From Desulfovibrio sp. (GTDB taxonomy: Bacteria; Desulfobacterota; Desulfovibrionia; Desulfovibrionales; Desulfovibrionaceae), in assembly GCA_017396005.1 (NCBI GenBank), contig JAFQNG010000093.1, positions 27,147 through 91,146 of the forward strand: a DNA stretch of 64,000 nt, in the 5' to 3' direction. The notes under the pieces were generated by a model. It did no database searches, was not told the DNA's origin, and saw only the letters and a list, made by a program, of their open reading frames with translations. The translations under genes were made by a program, and so were the position numbers. Each line of letters begins with the position of its first letter. The stretch's first letter is position 1. Shown piece by piece: positions 31,615 to 41,130 of this stretch.

Positions 31615-32694
31615 ATGATAGAAGAACAGTCAGGCCGGTCCATTCGTCTTGGCAGGCTCACCATTGGCGGTGGCGCACCCGTCATGGTGCAGAGTATGAC
31701 CAATACAGACACGCGTGATGCAGGGGCCACACTTGCGCAGATACACCGTTTGGCCGATCGTGGATGCGAAGCGGTGCGTGTAGCCGTGCCTGATGCGGCG
31801 GCAGCCGCTGCCTTGAAAGAAATACGCGATGGTACAGATCTGCCGCTCATTGCCGACATCCATTTCGACTACCGCCTGGCCTTGGCAGCCCTTGAGGCTG
31901 GGCTGGAAGGTCTGCGCATCAATCCCGGCAATATCGGTGGCAGCCAGCGCGTGGACAAGGTGGTGGACGCGGCCAGAGCGCACAGGGCTGTCATCCGCAT
32001 CGGGGTCAATTCCGGCTCGCTGGAAAAGGAGCTGCTCCACAGGTACGGCGGTCCCTGTCCACAGGCCTTGGTGGAGAGCGCTCTCGGGCATGTACGCCTG
32101 CTGGAGCGGCGTGGCTTTCATGATCTGAAGATCTCGCTCAAATCTTCTTCGGTGCTGGATACCATTGCGTCCTATCGCCTTTTGCGCCAGGCCTGTGACT
32201 ATCCCCTGCACATAGGTGTTACCGAGGCTGGCGGGCTGGTGCGTGGCACGGTAAAATCTGCCGTGGGCCTGGGCATCCTGCTGGCCGAGGGCATAGGCGA
32301 CACCATGCGCGTCTCGCTCACTGCCGACCCGGAAGAAGAAATGACCGTGGCTTGGGAGATCCTGCGGGCCTTGGGCCTGCGCTCGCGTGGACCGGAAATT
32401 ATTTCCTGCCCCACCTGCGGCCGTACAGAAATAGACCTCATGGGGCTGGCCCGTGCCGTGGAAGAACGTTTGGCAACGTCCACAGCACATATCAAGGTGG
32501 CTGTCATGGGCTGTGTGGTCAACGGACCGGGGGAAGCCCGTGAGGCAGATCTGGGCCTGGCCGGAGGCCGTGACAAGGGCATCATCTTTCGCAAGGGAGA
32601 GATCATCCGTACCGTCAAGGGGCAGGATGCCCTGTTGACGGCGTTCATGGAAGAGTTGCAGACATTGCTGCAGGAAAAAAGCCTGCCAGCCTGA
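31615..32694 (+). CDS. ispG: (E)-4-hydroxy-3-methylbut-2-enyl-diphosphate synthase
   Basis: IspG reduces the cyclic diphosphate MEcPP to HMBPP in the MEP isoprenoid pathway with a 4Fe-4S cluster. The 359-residue protein has IGGGAPVMVQSMTNTDTRDA, then LPLIADIHFDYRLAL, RINPGNIGG, IGVNSGSLEKELL and the cluster motifs ISCPTCGRTEIDL and MGCVVNGPGE. The ATG at 31615 is chosen although the GGGGGA site is close to it; a TTG at 31600 would place it inside the frame. proS follows after 54 bases, and dxs and ispA of the same pathway lie 4-6 kb downstream. Confidence 0.96.
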   Translation: MIEEQSGRSIRLGRLTIGGGAPVMVQSMTNTDTRDAGATLAQIHRLADRGCEAVRVAVPDAAAAAALKEIRDGTDLPLIADIHFDYRLALAALEAGLEGLRINPGNIGGSQRVDKVVDAARAHRAVIRIGVNSGSLEKELLHRYGGPCPQALVESALGHVRLLERRGFHDLKISLKSSSVLDTIASYRLLRQACDYPLHIGVTEAGGLVRGTVKSAVGLGILLAEGIGDTMRVSLTADPEEEMTVAWEILRALGLRSRGPEIISCPTCGRTEIDLMGLARAVEERLATSTAHIKVAVMGCVVNGPGEAREADLGLAGGRDKGIIFRKGEIIRTVKGQDALLTAFMEELQTLLQEKSLPA

Positions 32695-32748
32695 CAGTGC
32701 CGGTGTGCACTGCACAGATACCAAAGAAAAACATCAAAGGAAGGCTCC

Positions 32749-34479
32749 ATGCGTTTCAGCGCCTGTTATATCCCTACCCTCAAGGAAAGCCCTGCCGATG
32801 CTGAGGTGGTCAGCCACAAGCTTCTTCTGCGCGCCGGCATGGTGCGCCGTCTGACCTCTGGCCTTTATATTTACCTGCCCCTGGGGCTCAGGGTTCTGGA
32901 AAAAGTGTCGCGCATCGTGCGCGAAGAGGTGGACGCTGCAGGCTTTCAGGAGCTGCTCATGCCCATGGTGCAGCCTGCTGACCTCTGGAAGGAGACCGGC
33001 CGCTGGGAGCACTACGGCAAGGAGCTGCTGCGCTTCAGAGACAGGCATGAACGCGAATACTGCCTGGGCCCCACCCATGAGGAGGTCATTACTGACCTGG
33101 TGCGCGGCGAAGTGCGCTCCTACCGGCAGTTGCCGGTACGCCTGTACCAGATACAGACCAAGTTCAGAGATGAGATCCGTCCCCGTTTCGGCCTTATGCG
33201 TGGACGCGAATTTGTCATGAAGGATGCCTATTCCTTTGATGCCAGTGTGGCCGGGGCCGAAATCAGCTACAGGCTGATGTACGATGCCTACTGCCGCATC
33301 TTCAGGCGCCTTGGCCTGCGCTTCCGCCCTGTGGAGGCTGACACCGGCTCCATAGGCGGCAACTTCTCCCATGAATTCATGGTGTTGGCCGACACCGGCG
33401 AAGATACCATTGCCTTTTGTCATGAGTGCGATTTTGCGGCCAATGTGGAACGGGCAGAAGTGGTCTGGCAGGGCACTGCCAGTGCTGCCGCCTGCCCCCC
33501 CTGTGAACAGACAGCCACACCTGGCGCGCACAGTGTGGAAGAAGTGACATCGCTTCTGGGCGTAGGGGCAGAACGGCTGGTCAAGACCATGCTCTTCATG
33601 GTGGACGGCAAAGCCGTGGCCGTACTTGTACGCGGTGACCGCGAGGTCAATGATATCAAGCTCAAAAATCTGCTCAAGGCACAGGATGTACAGCTGGCCA
33701 ATGCCGCCACAGTACAGGCATTGACACAGGCCCCGGTGGGCTTTGCCGGGCCTGTTGGCCTGGAGGTGCCCATCTATGCCGACCTGGAACTGCAGGGCAG
33801 CACTGACTACATTACCGGGGCCAATGCTGCTGATGCGCACCTCCTGCATGTGGACCTGCAGCGGGACGCACGGATCACGGCCTGGACTGACCTGCGCGCT
33901 ATTACAGCCGAAGACCGCTGCCCGCGCTGTGGCGGGGCCATCAGCCTGACGCGCGGCATTGAGGTGGGCCATATCTTCATGCTGGGTCTCAAGTATAGTG
34001 AAGCCATGCGCGCGGCGTTTCTGGACGAGCAAGGCAGGGAAAGCCTCATGACCATGGGCTGCTATGGTATCGGCATTTCCCGTGTGGCTGCCTCGGCCAT
34101 TGAGCAGAATCATGACGACAACGGCATTGTCTTCCCTCCTCCGCTGGCCCCCTTTGACTGCATACTGCTGAATCTGGACCCGCGTGATGCCGCTGTGACG
34201 GCCAGAGCTGAAGAAATCTATGCCATGCTGCGTGAACGTGGTGTGGACGTCCTGCTTGATGACCGTGAAGAGCGCCCGGGTGTCAAGTTCAAGGATGCGG
34301 ATCTGCTGGGGATTCCCATGCAGCTTGTGGTGGGCGGCAAGGGGCTGGCGCGTGGCGTGGTGGAGTGCAAGGATCGCCGTACGGGTCAGAAGGGTGAGCT
34401 GCCTCTGGAAGGGCTATCCCAGGCCTTTGCTGCATGGGCCGGGAGCGTACGGCAGGGCTGGGAGGCGCATCAGGCCTGA
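32749..34479 (+). CDS. proS: prolyl-tRNA synthetase
   Basis: It charges tRNA-Pro. The 576-residue protein has the bacterial arrangement: a class II catalytic core (motif 1 [28 protein letters not shown]-like segment; motif 2 [26 protein letters not shown]), then an editing (YbaK/INS) domain from about residue 225 to 400 with [28 protein letters not shown]. Motif 3 [14 protein letters not shown] follows, and the anticodon-binding domain ends with [23 protein letters not shown]. The normal start is ATG with AAAGGAAGG upstream. xseA follows after 13 bases. Confidence 0.97.
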   Translation: MRFSACYIPTLKESPADAEVVSHKLLLRAGMVRRLTSGLYIYLPLGLRVLEKVSRIVREEVDAAGFQELLMPMVQPADLWKETGRWEHYGKELLRFRDRHEREYCLGPTHEEVITDLVRGEVRSYRQLPVRLYQIQTKFRDEIRPRFGLMRGREFVMKDAYSFDASVAGAEISYRLMYDAYCRIFRRLGLRFRPVEADTGSIGGNFSHEFMVLADTGEDTIAFCHECDFAANVERAEVVWQGTASAAACPPCEQTATPGAHSVEEVTSLLGVGAERLVKTMLFMVDGKAVAVLVRGDREVNDIKLKNLLKAQDVQLANAATVQALTQAPVGFAGPVGLEVPIYADLELQGSTDYITGANAADAHLLHVDLQRDARITAWTDLRAITAEDRCPRCGGAISLTRGIEVGHIFMLGLKYSEAMRAAFLDEQGRESLMTMGCYGIGISRVAASAIEQNHDDNGIVFPPPLAPFDCILLNLDPRDAAVTARAEEIYAMLRERGVDVLLDDREERPGVKFKDADLLGIPMQLVVGGKGLARGVVECKDRRTGQKGELPLEGLSQAFAAWAGSVRQGWEAHQA

Positions 34480-34492
34480 GCGTGAGCGCACC

Positions 34493-35776
34493 ATGCAGAA
34501 CGGCATTCTGACAGTTCGCGCCCTGACGGAGCAATTGCGCAAGAATCTGGAAGGGCGCTTTCCTTTTGTCTGGGTGCGGGGCGAGGTGAGCAATCTGTCC
34601 CGACCGGCTTCCGGGCATCTATACTTCAGCCTCAAGGACGCTGAGGCGCAGCTGCAGTGCGTCTGGTTCAGGGGGCAGCAGGGGCAGGCCTTTGACCCGC
34701 TGACAGGCGAGGTCTTTGACTCGTCCCGTCCGTCCCCGCTGGACATGCTCCGCAATGGGGCAGAAATGCTGTGCGCCGGCCGCATCACTGTGTATCCGGC
34801 GCGTGGGCAGTATCAGCTTCTGGTGGAGATGGCCCAGCCTGCCGGAGAAGGGCTGCTGGCTCAGACCTTTGAGGCACGCAAGCGGCAGCTGGCCGCTGCA
34901 GGGTACTTTGCGCAGGCGCGCAAGCGGCCCCTGCCGTGGGACCCGCAACGCGTGGCCCTGCTTACTTCGTCCACTGGTGCGGCCATACATGATTTCATGC
35001 GCCTGGCCCGTAACAGGGGCAGCGGCGCGCAGATCCGCCTGTTTGCCGTGCCCGTGCAGGGCGAGGAGGCTGCACCGGCCATGGTCAGAGCCCTGGAGAC
35101 TGTGGACCGGCAGGGCTGGGCAGAGGTGGTGGTGCTGATCCGCGGGGGAGGCTCACTGGAAGACCTGTGGGCATACAATGAGGAATGCCTGGCCACTGCG
35201 GTTTTCAGCTCGGTAACTCCGGTACTGGCAGGCATCGGCCATGAAGTGGATGTGACCCTGACGGATCTGACAGCCGATATGCGCGCTGCCACACCGTCAC
35301 ATGCGGCTCAGCTGCTCTGGCCGGATCGCAATGAATTGCGGCAGCGCCTGGATGAAGCCTTGCTGTCCTTGCAGCGTGTGGCAGGACAGTGGCTGGCACA
35401 CAAGGAGAGAGCCTGGGAGTATCTGGAGCGGGCACGGCGCACGGCCCTGGGCCTGGAAAGGCTGGCAGTGCGCGAGGCAGGCCTGGAAATGGCGCGACAC
35501 AGGCTGGATGCCGCTGTCCGTCATCTCCTGGCAGGCCATGAGCATGCCCTGCAGAAAAGCCTTCTGGCTCTGGAGGCCTGTGACCCATTGGCACCGTTGC
35601 GGCGCGGTTATGCGCTGGTGTACGGTGCACATGGCAGGCTTGTGCGCTCAGTGACAGAAACCGAATCCGGCAGTCGCATAGATGTGCGCCTGCATGATGG
35701 GCATGTCGCTGCAGTGGTGGAAGACCGGGAACAACTTACGGCTAGGGGCAGGAACAGGAAGGGGGGAAAACAATGA
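34493..35776 (+). CDS. xseA: exodeoxyribonuclease VII large subunit
   Basis: The catalytic subunit degrades single-stranded DNA from both ends. The 427-residue protein has an N-terminal OB-fold (ILTVRALTEQLRKNLEGRFPFVWVRGEVSNLSRPASGHLYFSLKDA) and then a catalytic domain with RVALLTSSTGAAIHDFM, VVVLIRGGGSLEDLWAYNEE and PVLAGIGHEVDVTLTDLTADMRAATPSHAAQL. A long coiled-coil region follows and the C-terminus ends with LRRGYALV. The ATG at 34493 starts the OB-fold. The M23 gene begins inside its stop (ATGA). Confidence 0.96.
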   Translation: MQNGILTVRALTEQLRKNLEGRFPFVWVRGEVSNLSRPASGHLYFSLKDAEAQLQCVWFRGQQGQAFDPLTGEVFDSSRPSPLDMLRNGAEMLCAGRITVYPARGQYQLLVEMAQPAGEGLLAQTFEARKRQLAAAGYFAQARKRPLPWDPQRVALLTSSTGAAIHDFMRLARNRGSGAQIRLFAVPVQGEEAAPAMVRALETVDRQGWAEVVVLIRGGGSLEDLWAYNEECLATAVFSSVTPVLAGIGHEVDVTLTDLTADMRAATPSHAAQLLWPDRNELRQRLDEALLSLQRVAGQWLAHKERAWEYLERARRTALGLERLAVREAGLEMARHRLDAAVRHLLAGHEHALQKSLLALEACDPLAPLRRGYALVYGAHGRLVRSVTETESGSRIDVRLHDGHVAAVVEDREQLTARGRNRKGGKQ

Positions 35777-36735
35777 TACAGCGGCGCAGCATGCACTGCC
35801 TTTGGGGTCTGCTCCTGCTGATGCTGTTTTTCAGCAGTATGCCCGTGATATGCCTTGGTGCCATGCGCCTTGACGCGCCTGCGGCAGCTGTGCGCGGTTC
35901 TGCCTTCATGGCTCGGGCATGGAGTGAGGCCAGAGTGGGAGAATTTGTCTTCTTCTGGCTTGGCAAGCGCCTTGCAGCACAGGCAAGCCAGCATGGCAAT
36001 GGCCTCTGGCAGGCCAGCATCCTGCTGCCTGTGCCGTTGGAACAGAAACAGGACACACTACAGCTGGGGGTGGCCGGTGTCAGCCAGGGGAAGCGTGACA
36101 GGACAGTACCTGCCCTTACGGCAGACATACGCCTGCTGCACAAGAAAAGGCCTGTGCAGAAACTCACTATGGACAGGAAATATGTGGATCCGCCCGCAGA
36201 CGAACAGACCCGCATCAAAGGCGACAGGGAAAAGGTGCGGCAGGCCCTGGCGCAGTATCTGCCGGGTCGCCGCTGGACACTGCCCTTGGCCCGACCTGTG
36301 CCGGGCAGCGTATCCAGCCTTTTTGGCCTGAGGCGGGTTTTCAACGGCCAGCCGCGCGGTATGCACCGGGGGCTGGATCTGCGCGGTGCCGAAGGCACGC
36401 CTGTTCAGGCCTGTGCTGACGGTCGGGTGGTGCTGGCAGATGATCTGTACTTTTCGGGCAATGCTGTTTACCTGAATCACGGTGAAGGCGTATTCACCGC
36501 GTATCTGCATCTTTCCAGAATACTGGTACGGCAGGGACAGGATATCCGCAGGGGAGAGGTCATAGGCCTGGTCGGGGCCACTGGTCGCGTGACTGGCCCG
36601 CATTTGCACCTTTCGCTCACGGTGCAGGGGCATGCGGCAGATCCCGAACCCTTGCTGGCTGAACACTATTTTCCCCTGCCGGGGGAAAAAGCCACTGCCC
36701 CTGTGCGGGCAGTGCGCAAGGAGGCAGGGCAGTGA
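35773..36735 (+). CDS. M23 (LytM/NlpD-like) metallopeptidase
   Basis: The 320-residue protein has a signal peptide (about residues 6-29) and a C-terminal LytM domain from about residue 165. The domain begins PLARPVPGSVSSLFGLRRVFNG, contains the zinc His and Asp in GMHRGLDLRGAEGTPVQA, and ends with the second HxH pair in GPHLHLSLTVQG. LytM proteins either cut peptidoglycan cross-bridges or activate amidases; the metal site is complete, so enzymatic action is likely. The N-terminal region has no recognised domain. The gene overlaps xseA at its start and xseB at its end. Confidence 0.93.
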   Translation: MIQRRSMHCLWGLLLLMLFFSSMPVICLGAMRLDAPAAAVRGSAFMARAWSEARVGEFVFFWLGKRLAAQASQHGNGLWQASILLPVPLEQKQDTLQLGVAGVSQGKRDRTVPALTADIRLLHKKRPVQKLTMDRKYVDPPADEQTRIKGDREKVRQALAQYLPGRRWTLPLARPVPGSVSSLFGLRRVFNGQPRGMHRGLDLRGAEGTPVQACADGRVVLADDLYFSGNAVYLNHGEGVFTAYLHLSRILVRQGQDIRRGEVIGLVGATGRVTGPHLHLSLTVQGHAADPEPLLAEHYFPLPGEKATAPVRAVRKEAGQ

Positions 36736-36980
36736 GTACGAGTCGCAAGAATCTCTTTGAAAAAAGGATGGCGCGCCTGCAGGAGATTGTGGCGGCGCTG
36801 GAATCCGGTAACCTGCCACTGGAAGAGGGCATGGCTCTGTACCGAGAAGGGGCCGAGTGCTCGCGCTTTTGCCGTCAGCAGCTGGACAAGGCCAGGCATG
36901 AGCTTTCCCTCTGGCAGGATGGTGCAGAACAAGCCTTCAAATTGGATGACGATCAGAGCGAGGAGGGCCGTAACGTATGA
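36732..36980 (+). CDS. xseB: exodeoxyribonuclease VII small subunit
   Basis: The 82-residue protein has the family pattern FEKRMARLQEIVAALESGNLPLEEGMALYREGAECSRFCRQQLDKARHELSLW: two helices with the ESGNLPLEE turn. The small subunit binds several copies to XseA. It starts with GTG overlapping the M23 stop (GTGA), and its own stop overlaps the ispA start, so translation is coupled through four genes. Confidence 0.95.
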   Translation: MSTSRKNLFEKRMARLQEIVAALESGNLPLEEGMALYREGAECSRFCRQQLDKARHELSLWQDGAEQAFKLDDDQSEEGRNV

Positions 36981-37870
36981 TGCCTGTCAATGAAATGAAA
37001 GCCCTGCTGGCCCAACGTGGCCGCATGATCGAGAATTTTCTGGACACATGTCTGGACGGGCGCCCCTTGCCACCCCGTCTCAAAGAGTCCATGCTTTACA
37101 GCCTGCAGGCCGGCGGTAAACGGTTGCGGCCTGTACTGTGCCTGAGCACGGCGGCCCTGTGCGGTCAGGAAATGCAGACCGTGCTGCCCTTTGCAGCGGC
37201 CATAGAGATGATCCATACCTATTCGCTCATACACGATGATCTGCCCGCCATGGATGACGATGATCTGCGACGGGGCAAGCCCTCCAACCACAAGGCCTTT
37301 GATGAGGCCACCGCCATTCTGGCCGGGGATGGCCTGCTGACAGACGCCTTCTGGCTCATGTGTCGTACTCCGGTTGCGCCTGAGAGGCTGTTGGTCGCCA
37401 TGAGTGAGCTGGCCTGTGCCGCAGGCTCAGCCGGTATGGTAGGAGGGCAGCAATGGGATATGCTCTATACCGGGCTGCCGCCTGTCAGTCTGGCCGAGCT
37501 GCAGAACATGCATGCCATGAAGACCGGTGCGCTTTTACGCGCGTCCTGCCTGTGCGGGGCACTGCTGGCTGGCGCACAGGAGCAGGACGCACAGGCCATG
37601 GCCGCCTATGGTGCGGCCCTGGGTGCGGCTTTTCAGATTGCTGATGATATACTGGACCTGGTTTCCGACACCGCCACTTTGGGCAAACCTGCCGGCAGTG
37701 ATGCTGCCCAGGGCAAGAATACCTATCCTTCCCTCATGGGGCTGGAGAAAAGCCGCGAGATGGCACAGGCCAGGGCCCTGGAAGCGCAGCAGGCCCTGAG
37801 GGCCTTCAGTGGACAGGAAGCGGCATTCCTGCATGCCCTGGCAGACTATACGGTCAGGAGGACAGCCTGA
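36977..37870 (+). CDS. ispA: polyprenyl (farnesyl/geranylgeranyl) diphosphate synthase
   Basis: It condenses isopentenyl and allylic diphosphates into short-chain prenyl diphosphates. The 297-residue protein has GGKRLRPVLCLSTA, the first Asp-rich motif LIHDDLPAMDDDDLRRGKPSNHK and the second QIADDILDLVSDTATLGKPAGSD, both complete. The residues before the first motif (TYSLIHDDLP) suggest a C15-C20 product. It stands directly before dxs, as often seen in proteobacteria. Confidence 0.93.
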   Translation: MMPVNEMKALLAQRGRMIENFLDTCLDGRPLPPRLKESMLYSLQAGGKRLRPVLCLSTAALCGQEMQTVLPFAAAIEMIHTYSLIHDDLPAMDDDDLRRGKPSNHKAFDEATAILAGDGLLTDAFWLMCRTPVAPERLLVAMSELACAAGSAGMVGGQQWDMLYTGLPPVSLAELQNMHAMKTGALLRASCLCGALLAGAQEQDAQAMAAYGAALGAAFQIADDILDLVSDTATLGKPAGSDAAQGKNTYPSLMGLEKSREMAQARALEAQQALRAFSGQEAAFLHALADYTVRRTA

Positions 37871-37871
37871 C

Positions 37872-39773
37872 ATGAAACGTGAGCAAGCAGGCCTGCTGGA
37901 GGGCATCTCCAGCCCCGAGCAGGTGGCAGAGCTGGATGAGGGACAGTTGCAGCATCTGGCCGGTGAAGTTCGTCAGCATATCATTGATGTGGTTTCCCGC
38001 AATGGTGGGCATCTGGCCCCGTCGCTGGGTGTGGTTGAGCTGACGCTGGCCCTGCTGGCCACATTTGACCTGAGCAGGGATAAGCTGATCTGGGACGTGG
38101 GACATCAGGCATATGCGCACAAGATACTGACCGGCAGGAGCAGGGAGTTCCATACGCTGCGGCTCATGGGTGGTCTGTCTGGTTTTCCGCGCATGGCCGA
38201 GAGCCCGTATGACCATTTTGGTGTAGGGCATTCCTCCACCTCCATTTCTGCTGCTCTGGGTATGGCTCTGGCCAGAGACCTGTCCGGCCTCAGACATCAT
38301 GTCATAGCTGTTATCGGGGACGGTTCTCTCACGGCTGGTGAGGCCTTTGAGGGTCTAAACCTGGCAGGGCATATGGGGCGGCGGCTCATTGTGGTGCTCA
38401 ACGACAATGAAATGTCCATCTCCCCCAATGTGGGGGCATTGTCCCTCTTCCTGAGCCGCACGTTATCACGGCGCTGGGTACGGCAGACGCGACGGGAGGT
38501 GCTCAAGTTCTTGCGCTCCATCCCTCGTATCGGGCAGAAGCTGGCTCTGTACGCCATGCGCGGGGAATGGAGCTTCAAATCCTTCTTCACGCCGGGCATG
38601 CTGTTCGAGGCCTTTCGTTTTACCTATATAGGCCCGGTGGACGGGCATGACATCCCTGCCCTCCGTCGACATCTGGAAATGGCTGCTGCTGTAGAGGACG
38701 GGCCTGTACTGCTCCATGTGCGCACACGCAAGGGCAAGGGCTATCTGCCGGCAGAGAAGAATCCCACAGAATTCCATGGGGTCGGCCTTTTTACGCCCGA
38801 GACAGGCCAGCCCGTGCCCTCCGACACCACGACGCCCACCTTCACCAAGGTATTCGGCAACTCCCTGCTGGAACTGGCAGAGGAGGACAAACGCATTGTT
38901 GCCATCACTGCGGCCATGCCCGAAGGCACAGGTACCAATCTCTTTCGTGAGCGTTTTCCTGAACGCTTCGTGGATACAGGCATATGTGAGCAGCATGCAG
39001 TTACCTTTGCTGCCGGTCTGGCGGCTCAGGGTTATCGCCCGGCCTTGGCCATGTACTCCACCTTCCTGCAGCGTGGGTATGATCAGGTGGTGCACGATGT
39101 CTGTCTGCAGAATCTGCCAGTAACCTTCTGTGTGGACAGGGCCGGACTGGTAGGCGAAGACGGTGCCACGCATCATGGCGTTTTTGATATTGCCTTTTTG
39201 CGGCATATCCCCAATATCCGCCTTCTGGCACCACGCGATGAGGCCATGTTGCGGCACTGCCTGAAGAGCGCCCTGAACAGCGACGGCCCCTGTGCGTTGC
39301 GTTATCCGCGCGGGCTGGGCGTGGGCGTTGCTCTGGATGGTCCGGCACGTCTGCTGACACCCGGTCAGGGTGAGATTGTTCGGCAGGGGGAAAGGCTGGC
39401 CATCATTGCTGCGGGCAACAGGGTTCATCCCTCCCTGGATGCTGCGGAAAAGCTTGAACAGGCGCTGGGCTACAGCCCCCTGGTGTTTGACCCGGTCTGG
39501 CTCAAGCCCCTGCCTGAAAAGCAGCTGACCTGGCTGGCACGGCATTTTGACAGGCTGCTCATTGTGGAAGAAGGCGTCCTGGCCGGTGGCTTTTCGTCTG
39601 CTGTGCTGGAGTTCCTGTGTGACGCCGGCCTGCTGCGTGGGCAGCGTATCAAGCGTCTGGGTGTGCCAGATGTATTTGTGGAGCATGGCAAGCAGTGGCA
39701 GTTGCGCGAACAGCTTGGCCTGCGCAGTCAGGGGATAGTCAGCGCCGCGCTGGAGCTGGGCCGGCAGTCATGA
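37872..39773 (+). CDS. dxs: 1-deoxy-D-xylulose-5-phosphate synthase
   Basis: Dxs makes DXP from pyruvate and glyceraldehyde-3-phosphate with thiamine diphosphate, the first step of the MEP pathway. The 633-residue protein has KLIWDVGHQAYAHKILTGR, the ThDP motif GDGSLTAGEAFEGLN, then MAAAVEDGPVLLHVRTRKGKGY, DTGICEQHAVTFAAGLAAQGYRP, DRAGLVGEDGATHHGVFDI and the transketolase C-terminal domain. The ATG at 37872 is chosen; a longer frame begins inside ispA. Its stop overlaps the mobA start as ATGA. Confidence 0.97.
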   Translation: MKREQAGLLEGISSPEQVAELDEGQLQHLAGEVRQHIIDVVSRNGGHLAPSLGVVELTLALLATFDLSRDKLIWDVGHQAYAHKILTGRSREFHTLRLMGGLSGFPRMAESPYDHFGVGHSSTSISAALGMALARDLSGLRHHVIAVIGDGSLTAGEAFEGLNLAGHMGRRLIVVLNDNEMSISPNVGALSLFLSRTLSRRWVRQTRREVLKFLRSIPRIGQKLALYAMRGEWSFKSFFTPGMLFEAFRFTYIGPVDGHDIPALRRHLEMAAAVEDGPVLLHVRTRKGKGYLPAEKNPTEFHGVGLFTPETGQPVPSDTTTPTFTKVFGNSLLELAEEDKRIVAITAAMPEGTGTNLFRERFPERFVDTGICEQHAVTFAAGLAAQGYRPALAMYSTFLQRGYDQVVHDVCLQNLPVTFCVDRAGLVGEDGATHHGVFDIAFLRHIPNIRLLAPRDEAMLRHCLKSALNSDGPCALRYPRGLGVGVALDGPARLLTPGQGEIVRQGERLAIIAAGNRVHPSLDAAEKLEQALGYSPLVFDPVWLKPLPEKQLTWLARHFDRLLIVEEGVLAGGFSSAVLEFLCDAGLLRGQRIKRLGVPDVFVEHGKQWQLREQLGLRSQGIVSAALELGRQS

Positions 39774-40390
39774 ACAGTACCGGGCAGCGCCGTTCTGTGG
39801 CCGGTCTGGTGCTTGCCGGAGGGACCTCCTCACGACTTGGACGCGACAAGGCGCGCTTATGTCTGCATGGGGCAGAAAGAGGGGATCTTCTACGTTGCAC
39901 CTATGACACTCTCAGGACAGTGGTGCCGCATTGCTGGGTTTCATGCCGTGCTGATCAGCCGCGATCAGGTTATGATTGCCTTTTTGATGCAGAGGAGGGC
40001 AGGGGGCCTGCTGCCGGGCTCTGTACGGCATTGGCTGTTGCGGCCCGTGAGGGCTATGGGGCAGTGCTGACCCTGCCGTGTGATATGCCTTTCATGAATA
40101 CTGCCTTGCTGGAGCAGTTGCTCGATCACCATGCCGCAGCGCCTGCAGGCAAACTGATGACAACATACGTCGCCCAGGAAAACAGCTGGGTAGAAGCCTT
40201 GGTGGCTGTGTATGACGTTGCGTGTCTGCCGTATTTCCAGAAGGCTCTGCGGCAGGGAAACTGCACCTTGCGCATGATCGTTCCCCTGGATATGCAGACC
40301 TGGATTTTTTATCCTGCATCACAGGCCAAAGCCTTTTTCAATCTCAATACCCTCCATGATCTGGTCAAGGCCATCTGTCTGCGGGCATGA
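39770..40390 (+). CDS. mobA: MobA-like molybdenum-cofactor nucleotidyltransferase
   Basis: MobA adds GMP to molybdopterin to form the guanine dinucleotide cofactor used by many anaerobic reductases, including formate dehydrogenases. The 206-residue protein opens with the nucleotide motif GLVLAGGTSSRLGRDKARL and has VLTLPCDMPFMNTALLEQLL with the catalytic Asp. PLDMQTWIFYPASQAKAFFNLNTLHDL ends the fold. The 4-base overlap with dxs suggests a polycistronic message; the pathways are otherwise unrelated. A related cytidylyltransferase role is possible. Confidence 0.85.
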   Translation: MNSTGQRRSVAGLVLAGGTSSRLGRDKARLCLHGAERGDLLRCTYDTLRTVVPHCWVSCRADQPRSGYDCLFDAEEGRGPAAGLCTALAVAAREGYGAVLTLPCDMPFMNTALLEQLLDHHAAAPAGKLMTTYVAQENSWVEALVAVYDVACLPYFQKALRQGNCTLRMIVPLDMQTWIFYPASQAKAFFNLNTLHDLVKAICLRA

Positions 40391-40577
40391 GACTGCTGTT
40401 GTCCGTATCCCCTTCCTGACCCTGTAGGCTCTGGCCTGACCTTTGCATGAAATACGATGCAAGGGCAGCCCTGTGCTGCTGCTGCATATCCTTGTACAGA
40501 AATCATACAGGGCAGAATAAACGAAAAAAATTTTTACAGTATAAACCAGCGGACCACAGGTGCGCAGGGAGATATAT

Positions 40578-40895
40578 ATGGAAAAAGCATGGAAGCAGGT
40601 ATGCGCCTTTTCGCTGGGCGCAATGCTTTTTGTGGCAGTACAGTCGCAGGCCGCTCAGGAGGATCAGACTCAGGAAGGCAGACAGATTTATGAACTGCGC
40701 TGTGCAAGCTGTCATGGACTGGAGGCAGAGAAGCTGGTCGGAAAACCTGTACAGTACCTTGCAGACAGGATGCAGGACATCAAGCGCATGCATGATCCGC
40801 TTTTGGAAAAAATGCGCCGTATGCAGCAAGCCCTGGAACCTCTGAGCGATGATCAGATAGAAAACATTGCTCTGTATCTGCACAAGCTGCAATAG
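40578..40895 (+). CDS. small monohaem cytochrome c
   Basis: The 105-residue precursor has a signal peptide (about residues 1-26, cut near SQAA) and one haem-binding site CASCHG, with a Met further on (MQDIKRMHDP or MRRMQQ) that may be the sixth ligand. YELRCASCHGLEAEKLVGKPVQYLADRMQDI is the class I cytochrome c pattern. GGGAG lies 7 bases upstream of the ATG. There are no redox partners beside it. It would be a periplasmic electron carrier. Confidence 0.88.
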   Translation: MEKAWKQVCAFSLGAMLFVAVQSQAAQEDQTQEGRQIYELRCASCHGLEAEKLVGKPVQYLADRMQDIKRMHDPLLEKMRRMQQALEPLSDDQIENIALYLHKLQ

Positions 40896-40938
40896 CGGAG
40901 CACCTGAGCTGACCAGGCAGGTGCCTTGACCAAAGGAC

Positions 40939-40967
40939 TTGACGGAACATATGAAAAACGCTATATG
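40939..40967 (+). promoter_or_regulatory. sigma-70 promoter for tRNA-Leu
   Basis: TTGACG (40939-40944) and TATATG (40962-40967) are 17 bases apart and lie 36 bases upstream of the mature tRNA. Confidence 0.6.
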
Positions 40968-41003
40968 TAAAAAACACCATAACAGAGCTAGACTATTGTA
41001 CAT

Positions 41004-41090
41004 GCCGGGATGGTGGAATTGGTAGACGCAGCGGACTCAAAATCCGCCGGGTTCACGCCCTTGCGAGTTCAAGTCTCGCTCCCGGTACCA
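41004..41090 (+). tRNA. tRNA-Leu (CAA anticodon)
   Basis: The 87-nt gene has an acceptor stem GCCGGGA/TCCCGGT, a long variable arm typical of leucine tRNAs, T-loop GTTCAAGTC, and an encoded CCA end. The anticodon stem GCGGA/TCCGC encloses CTCAAAA, giving anticodon CAA for UUG codons. A terminator follows directly. Confidence 0.95.
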
Positions 41091-41100
41091 ATAATTTCAA

Positions 41101-41130
41101 GGGGTTACGAGAAATCGTAGCCCCTTTCGC
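41101..41130 (+). terminator. terminator after tRNA-Leu
   Basis: GGGGTTACGA and TCGTAGCCCC form a 10-bp stem (one G-T pair) around GAAA, followed by TTTCGCTTT, 10 bases past the tRNA. Confidence 0.75.

Noticed and set aside
32734-34113. 459-residue minus-strand open frame across proS
   Set aside because: Antisense to a full-length proS with all synthetase motifs; no recognisable domain and His/Gly-rich composition typical of a shadow.
38466-39686. 406-residue minus-strand open frame across dxs
   Set aside because: Antisense to dxs; low-information sequence without family features.
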